Shown here in pieces: positions 25,660 through 33,732 of a DNA stretch of 64,000 nucleotides. The notes under the pieces were generated by a model. That model did no database searches. It had not been told where the DNA came from and saw nothing but the letters and a program-made list of their open reading frames with translations. Numbering within the stretch: the first letter of the stretch is position 1; each line of letters starts with the position of its first letter. The stretch comes from Siminovitchia terrae (GTDB lineage Bacteria; Bacillota; Bacilli; Bacillales; Bacillaceae_C): NCBI RefSeq assembly GCF_003605405.2, contig NZ_QYTW02000002.1, forward strand, positions 309,560 to 373,559. The letters run 5' to 3'. The position numbers and the translations under genes were made by a program.

Positions 25660-26916
25660 TTGGGAAAAAAATTAAAAGCCTATCGTTTTCCATTAATTCT
25701 TCTTTCCGCAATTATTATCGGCTCCATTATCGGACTGATTTTTGGTGAAAAGGCTGGTGTTATTCGGCCACTTGGAGACTTGTTTATCAATCTACTTTTC
25801 ATGGTAGTTGTTCCACTTGTTTTCTTTTCTATTTCATCGGCTGTAGCCAACATGGACAGCATGCGCCGGCTTGGTAAAATCATGGGATCGATGATAACCA
25901 TTTTCGTCATTACTGGTATTATTGCTTCGGTCACGATGCTTGTTGCAACGATTATTTTTCCGATGGGATCTGGTGTGGATATCTCTTTGGAAACTCCGGG
26001 AAACTTAGAAAAGCTAACACTTTCAGAACAACTTGTAAGCACTTTCACGGTTCCGGATTTTGTTAACTTGTTTTCCCGTCAACACATGCTGGCTCTCATT
26101 GTGTTTTCTGTTCTTATTGGAATAGCAACAGGGTTAACCGGTGAAGTTGGCAAACCGTTTGCCCGATTTCTTGAAAGTGGATCTGAAATATTTATGAAGG
26201 TCATTCAACTCATTATGTATTATGCACCCATCGGTTTAGGAGCTTATTTTGCTGCGTTGATAGGAGATATGGGCGCGGAGTTGATTGGTGATTACGCTCA
26301 AGCATTCCTCCTTTATTATCCGGTTGCCATTCTTTACTTTGCTATTGGATTTACACTCTATGCATTTATTGCAGGAGGAAAAAAGGGGGTTACCCGTTTT
26401 TGGAAAAATATCCTTACACCAGCAGCAACGGCATTGGGAACCGGAAGCAGTTTTGCCACATTACCGGTAAACTTACAAGCTGCCAAAAACATAGGCGTTC
26501 CGAAAGATATCAGGGAAACCGTATTACCTCTTGGAGCAACCATTCATATGGATGGATCCTGTCTTTCAGCAATACTTAAAATTGCTTTTGTATTCGGTGT
26601 GTTCAACATGGACTATAGCGGAATAGATACGTTTCTAACAGCTATTGGTATAGCCTTATTGTCCGGTGTTGTAATGAGCGGGATTCCTGGCGGAGGCTTC
26701 ATTGGAGAAATGGTTATTGTTACTCTCTATGGCTTGCCGATCCAAGCATTGCCAATTATTTCAGCCATCGGTGTCGTCGTAGATCCGCCGGCGACAATGG
26801 TCAACGCTACTGGGGATACAGTAGCAAGTATGCTCGTTTCAAGACAATTAGAAGGAAAAGATTGGATGGACCAAGTAAACGTTGAAGAGCCACAACAGCA
26901 TAGTTTAACCGTATGA
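25660..26916 (+). CDS. Dicarboxylate/amino acid:cation symporter (DAACS)
   Basis: 418-residue membrane symporter of the glutamate/aspartate/cystine (DAACS) family. The serine-rich hairpin motif TGSSFATLPVN near residue 260, the TM7 region HMDGSCLSAILKIAF near 295, the GIPGGGFIGEM hairpin near 345 and VDPPATMVNATGD near 375 are intact. It starts at TTG 25660 with AGGGGGTAA upstream. Following D-cysteine desulfhydrase, it could import cyst(e)ine or a related amino acid, but glutamate/aspartate is equally possible. Confidence 0.87.
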   Translation: MGKKLKAYRFPLILLSAIIIGSIIGLIFGEKAGVIRPLGDLFINLLFMVVVPLVFFSISSAVANMDSMRRLGKIMGSMITIFVITGIIASVTMLVATIIFPMGSGVDISLETPGNLEKLTLSEQLVSTFTVPDFVNLFSRQHMLALIVFSVLIGIATGLTGEVGKPFARFLESGSEIFMKVIQLIMYYAPIGLGAYFAALIGDMGAELIGDYAQAFLLYYPVAILYFAIGFTLYAFIAGGKKGVTRFWKNILTPAATALGTGSSFATLPVNLQAAKNIGVPKDIRETVLPLGATIHMDGSCLSAILKIAFVFGVFNMDYSGIDTFLTAIGIALLSGVVMSGIPGGGFIGEMVIVTLYGLPIQALPIISAIGVVVDPPATMVNATGDTVASMLVSRQLEGKDWMDQVNVEEPQQHSLTV

Positions 26917-27244
26917 GGAAGGAAAAAAGATAATAAAGGCTGATAAAGTTTCAGCCAATGCAAAGTCTTATGTAAGTGAATGATAATATGAGATTATTTA
27001 AATATAACTCTATCACCATGAAAGCAGGAAAAAAGAAACACTACATTTTGAAGTGACTCCAAAAAGGTAGGCATCATATTTTCTTAAGCAACCTCCAAGG
27101 TCTGAACTCGGTATTCTACCGGGCTCAGGCCTTTTAATTTTTCATGCGGATTTATAGCCTGGAAGATGCTCTATGATAGTTTCAATAAATACTTGTAAAA
27201 TGGGAATTTTACCATTTCCTCTTATTTAAACTACGTTTATATGG
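26917..27244. other. Intergenic stretch with IS3 remnant
   Basis: Besides the transposase tail at 27084-27160, nothing is recognised. The symporter gene has no obvious terminator. Confidence 0.5.
27084..27160 (-). pseudogene. IS3-family transposase OrfB, C-terminal remnant
   Basis: Read on the minus strand, the last about 24 codons encode NPHEKLKGLSPVEYRVQTLEVA and stop at 27084. KLxGLSPVEYR is the conserved tail of IS3-group (IS150-like) OrfB integrases. The rest of the element is gone, which shows a past insertion and deletion next to the symporter. Confidence 0.7.
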
Positions 27245-27586
27245 TTGACCCCGAAAAAGGGGGATTTAAAAGTAGCTGGATTTGCAGGGAGTATACCGAT
27301 AAGGAAAGAAACCTATGAGACGGGTTTTTGGATTATGAGCACGGACCTGATCATTGAATTAAACAAAGAAGAATATGTTTTTCAAGTAGCAAGTGAAAAT
27401 GAAGCAGAAATAGCATTGGCCTGGCAAAAAGACTTTAAAAACAGATGGGAGAAGACTTCGTTATATATGGATGAAGGCCTTTCGGAGTTGGATTGGAATG
27501 AAGATGAGGACGAAGATTACATAAACCACCATGCAGAGGGTGAACCACTACTCATTATGTCATGTACGTATTGCTTCAAGAGATGA
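27245..27586 (+). pseudogene. Unrecognised protein, probably decayed
   Basis: A 113-codon frame without a ribosome binding site, acidic in its second half (LDWNEDEDEDYINHH). Just after its stop a neighbouring frame continues with IASRDEVAQEISARHF, suggesting one frameshift near 27566 in a longer gene. I recognise no family. Residues from Met 27336 onward (MSTDLIIELNKEEYVF) look most protein-like. Confidence 0.3.
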
Positions 27587-27840
27587 AGTGGCACAAGAAA
27601 TATCAGCAAGACATTTTTAAGACAAATCAGAAATCATCATGCAGGAGCTCCGGGAAAATGTTAATTGGTTTAAAAAATAGTGGTACTGATTGCAGGAATG
27701 TTAAAAATCCCTACTTATTAACTAAACCCACTCCTTAATCTTTAGATAATATGTATCTAGCTTTTTAAGATGCTATAATAGAATGAGCAATAGGGCTTTC
27801 ATGGGTGGTGGCTCATTCCCTGTAAAGGGGGTGATGCCTT

Positions 27841-27921
27841 ATGACAGTATTCGAGAGTTTGATTTTGACGATCTCTTTTGCAACGTTAATCGTAGCTATA
27901 CTGTCGCAACAAAAAAAATAA
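27841..27921 (+). CDS. Holin-like type I toxin (26 aa)
   Basis: A 26-residue frame, MTVFESLILTISFATLIVAI followed by LSQQKK: an N-terminal cap, one hydrophobic helix and a lysine tail. This is the pattern of Bacillus putative holin-like toxins, the peptide parts of type I toxin-antitoxin pairs that damage the membrane. A strong ribosome binding site (AAAGGGGGTGATG) lies 8 bases before ATG 27841. The stop is followed at once by a bidirectional terminator. An antisense RNA antitoxin overlapping the 3' end is expected for the family but is not directly visible. Confidence 0.75.
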   Translation: MTVFESLILTISFATLIVAILSQQKK

Positions 27922-27967
27922 CCACCCCATGACTGCCTAGCGAGCATTTTGGGTTGGTTATTTTTCG
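27918..27967. terminator. Bidirectional terminator at toxin 3' end
   Basis: AATAACCACCCCA pairs imperfectly with TGGGTTGGTTATT. T-runs follow on both strands, matching the overlap point of convergent toxin and antitoxin transcripts. Confidence 0.65.
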
Positions 27968-28011
27968 TGATAACTCAAAATTTGAGCTGCCCCCTTGAAG
28001 GGCTATTGCTT

Positions 28012-28047
28012 AGACCGAAGGTGTACCAGCACCTTTGGTCTTTTTTA
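28012..28047 (+). terminator. Strong rho-independent terminator
   Basis: AGACCGAAGGTG pairs with CACCTTTGGTCT around 6 bases and is followed by TTTTT. It lies 90 bases beyond the toxin, probably within the toxin/antitoxin locus or ending read-through. Confidence 0.7.
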
Positions 28048-28139
28048 ATTTATTCATTTTCTATTTACAGTATACCCTCTTTTTCTTAAAAAGAAAACTA
28101 ATCATTTGTTAAATGCTTAAATCGGAGCAAGAGAGCTAT

Positions 28140-28754
28140 TCATGATGTGATTTCGTCTTCGCTTATCGTCCAAATCACTTGGTTCTTTACAGCTTTTGAC
28201 GCGACTAAACCGACGTCAATGAATATATAATACGTATCGTTGCCATATGAATCAAAAACCGCTTTTCCTGTAATCGTTTTACCTGGTTGTAGCTCACCTT
28301 TTATCTCTTCCATACCAAAAAATTTAGCTTCATCAGGAAATCCCGACGTCTCTTTTTCATCGGCAAACATGAAATTATCCATCACATCTTTTGCTTCAAT
28401 TGTTGTATCACCAATATTTTTGACGGTAATATCTGCAATAAACAATTTCTCTAATTGTGGGCCTTCACCATTAATATCAGGTACTTGTTTAATCGACTCC
28501 ATCGTAACTTCATATTTTCCTAAAGTATCTTCAATTTGAGCAGTATCACCCAGTTTTAAATCTGGTTGATCGTCAAAATCATCAGATGAAGTATCTCCTT
28601 TCGCTTTATCCGTTCTGTTAGCTTTCTCATTCTCTTCTTGATTTGATTTACTTAAGTCATTCGTGCCGTTATTAGAGCTCTTATCTGATGAACAGGCTGT
28701 TAAAAGTCCAAAGCTTAGTAAAGCAGTTGCTAATACATATAAAAGACGTTTCAT
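28140..28754 (-). CDS. Lipoprotein with DUF4352-like domain
   Basis: 204-residue lipoprotein. The signal sequence MKRLLYVLATALLSFGLLTAC ends in the lipobox LTAC, with Cys near residue 21, so the protein is anchored outside the membrane. A low-complexity Ser/Asn/Lys/Asp linker (23-65) is followed by an immunoglobulin-like domain with LEKLFIADITVKNIGDTTIEAKD and LQPGKTITGKAVFD, the pattern of DUF4352/DUF5067 telokin-like domains. Function is unknown. The start is ATG 28754 with GGAGGTAG upstream. Confidence 0.8.
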   Translation of the reverse strand: MKRLLYVLATALLSFGLLTACSSDKSSNNGTNDLSKSNQEENEKANRTDKAKGDTSSDDFDDQPDLKLGDTAQIEDTLGKYEVTMESIKQVPDINGEGPQLEKLFIADITVKNIGDTTIEAKDVMDNFMFADEKETSGFPDEAKFFGMEEIKGELQPGKTITGKAVFDSYGNDTYYIFIDVGLVASKAVKNQVIWTISEDEITS

Positions 28755-28854
28755 TTATCTACCTCCAATAAAATTAATATAGTGCTTGTGGTAAAAATTC
28801 ATCAGATGATTTGCAATCTAAAAAGTGAAATGTAGTTGCTACTAATCGGCATGT

Positions 28855-29040
28855 AATATTCCGGGGCCGATTGGAACTCATACGTTAAGAAAAACTTTTG
28901 GTTATCATTTCTATCAAGAGCATAAAGATGTTGCCATGCTGCAAAGGATTTTTGGGCATTCTTCGCCATCCGTCACGTTGCGTTATATCGGATGTATGAT
29001 TGATGATGCATTTATTTGTTCAAAGAAGTCAACAAGATCA
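28855..29040 (+). pseudogene. Tyrosine recombinase C-terminal remnant
   Basis: The frame encodes GTHTLRKTFGYHFYQEHKD, then QRIFGHSSPSVTLRYIG. HxLR, the GHSS motif and the catalytic Tyr of phage-type integrases are recognisable. Everything upstream of the HxLR box is missing. The frame stays open on to 29295 through antisense of the next gene, which is not coding. Confidence 0.7.
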
Positions 29041-29099
29041 ACTGTAAACATTAATCTAGAATCAACACTTTTGGTATGGAACCAACGGGACTTAATATA

Positions 29100-29912
29100 T
29101 CATGAACTAAACTTTACTGCCGTAGTCATATACATAATATCGTTATCAAGTTTAATAGTACCTAGACTCTTCTTTTCATATTCACCATGTAAAGTAATAT
29201 CAATATTAGTAAAACCAAGTTCTTCATACATTTTTACTAATTCATCTTCAGAGAAAAATGATTTCCACGGAGCACCAATTTTTTCCATTAATTGAAGGTG
29301 TTCGTTTGCTTTTTTGTGTCTTGGAGGCGAAAATACTTCTTTATTCATAAAATCTACACTACACCCTACAATATTTATATGACTACAGAAGTACTGGAGT
29401 GCTTTGTATACATTAGATTTACTAATAAAGAAGGTGCCTCCCTCCCAAATAATATAAGTTGGTTTGCTATGAATCATTCCTTCTTGTTCTAGTTCCTCAA
29501 GAATGGTAGAATTAATATCTTTTTCAAGATCACACTGTAGAATCTTAGTCTTAGTTTTAGTTTTGGAATATGAATAAATATTTTTAATGTCATTCGCTGC
29601 AATATCTAATCCAAAACATTTTTTATTTTTTAAGGAAAAGAGTGTATCTGGTTTTGTATCTAACCCTACAGATAGAATTAACAGTTGCTCAAATGAATTA
29701 GAATGTTTGTTTATTTGGTTAGTTAAATAATGATGTCGGGATATAACATTTCGCGTATAAAATCCATCATATAACTCATCACAACTTTCTTGAAATTCAT
29801 TCGCATATTCAATTTCCCTAATAATTTTTTCGGACTGCATATCATTCAAGTGTTTACTTTTTACATATGGAATTCCTAACATTGTTAAATTAAGATCTTC
29901 TTTTTTAATCAA
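29100..29912 (-). CDS. LCMT-type SAM-dependent methyltransferase
   Basis: 270-residue methyltransferase of the leucine carboxyl methyltransferase/PPM1-like family. The SAM-binding motif LLILSVGLDTKPDTLF is near residues 77-92 (family form GAGLDTR). CFGLDIAA is near 109 and the post-II segment IIWEGGTFFIS near 163 matches the family WEGVTxYL motif. Bacterial members methylate small molecules or polyketides rather than PP2A; the substrate is unknown. The start is TTG 29912 with GAGGAGG upstream. Its GC content is low, like the surrounding decay zone. Confidence 0.75.
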   Translation of the reverse strand: MIKKEDLNLTMLGIPYVKSKHLNDMQSEKIIREIEYANEFQESCDELYDGFYTRNVISRHHYLTNQINKHSNSFEQLLILSVGLDTKPDTLFSLKNKKCFGLDIAANDIKNIYSYSKTKTKTKILQCDLEKDINSTILEELEQEGMIHSKPTYIIWEGGTFFISKSNVYKALQYFCSHINIVGCSVDFMNKEVFSPPRHKKANEHLQLMEKIGAPWKSFFSEDELVKMYEELGFTNIDITLHGEYEKKSLGTIKLDNDIMYMTTAVKFSS

Positions 29913-30005
29913 GTTACTTCCTCCTCGTATATGATATTTAAGCCTTATTTCAAACTTTATTTGATATTGTTTAAAAAACCATATTTTTGCAGTTAAGCTG
30001 TATGA

Positions 30006-30298
30006 TCATCTAACCTTCTTTATAGTAACTGTATGGCTTTTTTTATCATCCTTCAGTTCGATGGCTTGAGATGCAAGTTTTTCTTGACTAAACTTACTTT
30101 GCTCAGGCAGCATCACTTTCATACTCTCTATTGAGTCATCCAATGCTGATATGTCAATAAAGCCTGCTCACTAGTAGCGTTTGGTTCAACGTTGATATCA
30201 AAGAGATCCTTATCTGTATTCACTGTTGCACTAACTGCAGGCAGGATGCCTTGAAAAGATAAAAGAACGACTAAAATTATTGGAAAAACTCTTTTCAA
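30006..30298 (-). pseudogene. Small secreted protein, frameshifted
   Basis: TTG 30298 with GGAGG upstream starts KRVFPIILVVLLSFQGILP, a signal peptide with a likely cleavage after AVSA. The frame stops at 30128. A neighbouring frame then continues in a sensible way (DDSIESMKVMLPEQSKFSQE, ending HTVTIKKVR) to a stop at 30006. Joined, this gives an exported protein of about 95 residues with one frameshift near 30145. The family is not recognised. Confidence 0.5.
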
Positions 30299-30406
30299 AA
30301 GTATGCCTCCTAATGAATTAAGAAGGTAAATATTACTAATGATGTGAAAATAAGGGAAAATGTAACATTTAATAAATAATTGTAATAGTATTTTAATATA
30401 AATCAA

Positions 30407-30770
30407 GGGAAAAAAAGTTTATTGTCGAAAGATACGGAAAAAGTAGTGTTTTTCCAAATAATAAATTCAAAAATTATAATCCTTGTTGACTAGTATACAG
30501 ATATTTAGACTTATATTGATTTGTAAGTCGTTTCTTAGTCGATGAGACTACATGTTGTTATACTAAAAGAAATATTTAGTGCCTAAAACAACTAAAAAGA
30601 GATTGGAAGCCATATGAATCCAATATTTACAAGGAATTGAAGAGATATTAAACCAAAAGAAAAAGACTGAATCTATGTTGGATCCAGCCTGAATTATGAT
30701 TAATTTGGGATTTAAAAAACCGATTGGGGAAGAGTGGGTGCTTTAGCGGTCATGACCAAAAACTATTCCC
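30407..30770. other. Intergenic stretch, no gene seen
   Basis: AT-rich sequence between the secreted-protein remnant and the aminotransferase gene. No credible gene, repeat or strong terminator was found. Confidence 0.4.
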
Positions 30771-31922
30771 TTAATTTTCTGCTTTATAGGCATCCAGGAA
30801 TAGTTGTCCAAGATGACCCTTTCCTTTGAAACCTAAATCACGTAGGCCATTATCGATCACCGTTAATACAGATAGAACTTTTTCAATGAAGGCATTTTCC
30901 CCCATATGACCAATTCGCAAGATGACATCTTCATATTGCGCCAAAGAAGTGGCGATGTATAGATTGTATGTTTCTTGGATGTGTTGTTGTAATCGTAATG
31001 CGCCTATTTCTTCTGGAATGATGATGGCAGTGACCGTATTGGAGCATCCTGATTCTAAGAATAAGGATAGTCCATATTCTTGTATGGATTTTCGCACGGC
31101 GTTCGCAATTTTCGCATGTCGCTTATAAACCGCCAATTGTCCTTCTTTTAAAATATTGTCCAAGGCAATGTCTAAAGCTTCAATATGGCCAGCGGGCATC
31201 GTATAAGGCAAGGTTCCTTTTTCAATATATCCATTGAAAATTTGGAGGTTTGCATAATATGAAGCAATTGGTGTTTTTCGATCATTCATCGCTTTTTTGG
31301 CGTCCTCACTAATAGAAACGATAGCTAAGCCAGTAGGTGCTGAGATCGCCTTTTGAGTACCTCCACAGCAAATATCGATTTGATTTTGGTCGACATCGAT
31401 GGGTTCAGCAACCATACCAGCTACTGAATCCACCACTGTCAGAATACCATATTCCTTTAGTAAGGGAGAGAGTTGGCTAACATCATTTAAGATGGACGTT
31501 GGTGTATCACAATGTACTAATGTTGCATATTTGAAGTCATGATCTTTTTCTAAATAATCTCGTAATTCTTCAACAGGTATGTCTTTATGATAATCAAAAC
31601 TTAAGACAACAGGTTCTCCTCCGTACATTCTGACAAAATCTTGAAAACCTTCACCGTATATACCGTTATCAAGTACAAGGACACGGTCGCCAGGTTCAGT
31701 TAAGCTCGCACAGGCAGCTTCCAAAGCTAGAATCCCTTCTCCAGCAAGCAGCAATACCTCATTTGTAGTACCCATGACCTGGGCCATCTTTTGACATACC
31801 TCATGGTAATAGTCGATGAATTCTTTATCAAAATCAGGATTATTTGTTTTTTTAGCTAACGCCAAGCGGACATTCTCACGTACGTCCGTTGGTCCTGGTG
31901 CATAGCTTGGTTTAAATCTCAT
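30771..31922 (-). CDS. Class V aminotransferase (alanine/serine-glyoxylate type, PucG-like)
   Basis: 383-residue PLP aminotransferase, class V. The start PSYAPGPTDV is typical of serine-pyruvate/alanine-glyoxylate aminotransferases. TVVDSVAGMVAEPID carries the PLP-binding Asp near 182, and CCGGTQKAISAPTGLA carries the PLP lysine near 203. PucG (ureidoglycine-glyoxylate aminotransferase) of Bacillus belongs to the same subgroup; no purine catabolic neighbours are present, so the substrate stays open. It is a single gene starting at ATG 31922 with AAAGGAACG upstream. Confidence 0.85.
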   Translation of the reverse strand: MRFKPSYAPGPTDVRENVRLALAKKTNNPDFDKEFIDYYHEVCQKMAQVMGTTNEVLLLAGEGILALEAACASLTEPGDRVLVLDNGIYGEGFQDFVRMYGGEPVVLSFDYHKDIPVEELRDYLEKDHDFKYATLVHCDTPTSILNDVSQLSPLLKEYGILTVVDSVAGMVAEPIDVDQNQIDICCGGTQKAISAPTGLAIVSISEDAKKAMNDRKTPIASYYANLQIFNGYIEKGTLPYTMPAGHIEALDIALDNILKEGQLAVYKRHAKIANAVRKSIQEYGLSLFLESGCSNTVTAIIIPEEIGALRLQQHIQETYNLYIATSLAQYEDVILRIGHMGENAFIEKVLSVLTVIDNGLRDLGFKGKGHLGQLFLDAYKAEN

Positions 31923-32099
31923 ATAAATCGTTCCTTTTCAATCATGTATTTTATGGGATAACCTTAGCAAATAATTGATATGTTTAAAAGTATCAACTTA
32001 TCTTAAAATCTAGGGGTCAGTTTAAATAAAATACCATCTATAGATCCTTTACAATTAGAAATTTTTCGGGGCGAGATTATATAAAATAAGATTGCAAAT

Positions 32100-32300
32100 G
32101 AGGAGAATAATCAATTACAAAAGGTTAGAATTGCCATCTATACCCGGAACACATCAATTGAACAACCAAAAGGACTAAGCTCTATCGTGCCATCCAAGTA
32201 TTAAAAGAAAAATATGAAAGAATGGGATTTAAAGTCCAAGGTATATACTCTGAAGTTGGATGTTATGGATTAGAAAGGAGATTTGAACGGAGTATTACAT
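32100..32300 (+). pseudogene. Possible serine recombinase N-terminal remnant
   Basis: One frame encodes VRIAIYTRNTSIEQPKGLSS, resembling the catalytic N-terminus of large serine recombinases (RVAIYxRVSTxEQ), but the serine position and later sequence are frameshifted. Only this short stretch is recognisable. Confidence 0.35.
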
Positions 32301-32354
32301 CGGAATGGACCTCGTTTCCAATTACCGAAACTTAATATAAATAAACTTCTTTTA

Positions 32355-32390
32355 AACTCGTTACGGTGAACCGTACCACAAGTGATGGTA
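32355..32390 (+). repeat. TACGG/CCGTA repeat, copy 7, degenerate flanks
   Basis: The inner part TTACGG-TGAA-CCGTACCACAAG is intact, but both outer arms are changed (ACTCG and GTGATGG). Confidence 0.65.
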
Positions 32391-32466
32391 AATAGAAATA
32401 TTGAGATGAATATAGAGATAACTAAGCTTAAAAAGCTAATTGAAATTAGGAATAAATGATAAATCA

Positions 32467-32510
32467 AATGCGTTGTAAGAGGATTTTTTCCTCTTACAAC
32501 GCATTTTTAC
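32467..32510. terminator. 16-bp perfect hairpin terminator
   Basis: AATGCGTTGTAAGAGG pairs perfectly with CCTCTTACAACGCATT, followed by TTTT. It insulates the defence module from upstream transcription. Confidence 0.8.
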
Positions 32511-32628
32511 ATTGAAATTGAATGTTTGTAGAATTAAGCAGGTATTTTGAAAAAAATAACGAATGAGATATAAAAGGAGAAATATATCAAAAATTAGTTA
32601 GATAAGTAAAGTAGGGATAAATATAATT

Positions 32629-33732
32629 ATGAGTAGTCCAAATAAAGCTGCAAATGCAGGGGTGCATGGATCATCAGGATTTGAGTTTCAAAAGCATTGT
32701 GCATTATATATATTGTTTGATAAATATAAAGATATAAAAGACAGGAAGTACTTTATTTGCTTGGAACATCATGACGACTTTTTATTCTGTTATCAAACAA
32801 ATGATGAATTAGTTTCTTCTATTGATGCTTATCAAGCAAAAAAGTCTTCTGGGGAATGGAAACAAGGAACAGAAATATATGAAATATTGAAAAAGATGGC
32901 AGAGGTCGGAATAACTTTAAAGAATGATAATATACAGAAGTTAGATAGTTACACACACAATTTAGAGTTTGTTACAAATAATTCAATCAGCTTAAATAAT
33001 AATAAAAGAGGAAAAGGGAAAAGAAAAAGTACTATTATCAATGAAACAACTAGTAGATTAAGATTGATGGACTTAAATGAAGAAATAGGTAGCATAATCA
33101 AATCTGAAGTACAGAAATTATTAGGTCAAAATTCAGAAGCTTTAAAGGAACTGGACAATGTATCAATGGCATATATTGATTTACCAAAAAAGTATAAGCA
33201 ACAAAAAGACTATTTAGTAGGACATTTTAATAGAATATTTGGTAAAACGGTTAGCGATCATAGAGCCGCAGTAGAGACGCTATTACTTCTATTTAGGGAT
33301 GTTGAAAACACTTTAAATAGAGGGAATGTTGTGAAGATTATGGATGAGTCAAAACGTGTAAGTAGTGAAAAAATAGATAACGCAATAAATATTATTACTA
33401 CAAAAAATATGGCATTTGATTTGTGGCGGGCAGAAGAAAAAGAGGTGTGTAATAAATTAAGGATCGCTATTTCTGAAAAGAGGAGATTCGAATCAGATTT
33501 CATTAACTCTATTGATAGATTTAAAGACAAAGAACAAGTAGAACATCAGAAAATCTTTTCTTTTGTTAAAGATAACAAAAATTCATTAGATGATTTTATA
33601 GATGAGTTTGATTGTATTCAATTCCTATATGAGGAATTTTCGAAACATGTGAATTCACAATTACCAACATTAAGTATTAAAGCTGCTATCTATGCAGCTT
33701 ATATAGAAGTGAGGGCAGAGCTTTGGGAGTAA
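32629..33732 (+). CDS. Cap4/DUF4297-like nuclease effector (Lamassu LmuA-like)
   Basis: 367-residue cytosolic protein. The N-terminal domain (15-120) shows a PD-(D/E)XK nuclease pattern of the Cap4/DUF4297 type: GFEFQKHCALYILF, then EHHDDFLF (Asp 49/50), then IDAYQAKKSS (QxKK at 69-72). The remaining 240 residues are helical with no recognised domain and probably bind the partner ATPase. The next gene overlaps it by 10 bases and is an SMC-like ATPase, so the pair matches Lamassu/ABC-3C anti-phage systems, where the nuclease degrades DNA once the ATPase senses invading DNA. The start is ATG 32629 with a weak site. The family call rests on motifs only. Confidence 0.7.
   Translation: MSSPNKAANAGVHGSSGFEFQKHCALYILFDKYKDIKDRKYFICLEHHDDFLFCYQTNDELVSSIDAYQAKKSSGEWKQGTEIYEILKKMAEVGITLKNDNIQKLDSYTHNLEFVTNNSISLNNNKRGKGKRKSTIINETTSRLRLMDLNEEIGSIIKSEVQKLLGQNSEALKELDNVSMAYIDLPKKYKQQKDYLVGHFNRIFGKTVSDHRAAVETLLLLFRDVENTLNRGNVVKIMDESKRVSSEKIDNAINIITTKNMAFDLWRAEEKEVCNKLRIAISEKRRFESDFINSIDRFKDKEQVEHQKIFSFVKDNKNSLDDFIDEFDCIQFLYEEFSKHVNSQLPTLSIKAAIYAAYIEVRAELWE

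Larger units (their letters stand above)
31923..32628. other. Intergenic stretch: recombinase remnant, repeat copy 7, terminator
   Basis: Holds a possible serine recombinase fragment (32100-32300), repeat copy 7 (32355-32390) and a long hairpin terminator (32467-32510). The promoter of the downstream defence module must lie in the last 120 bases. Confidence 0.5.

Noticed and set aside
28936..29295. 119-codon frame continuing the recombinase remnant
   Set aside because: Only the first about 35 codons are recombinase-like. The rest is antisense of the methyltransferase gene.
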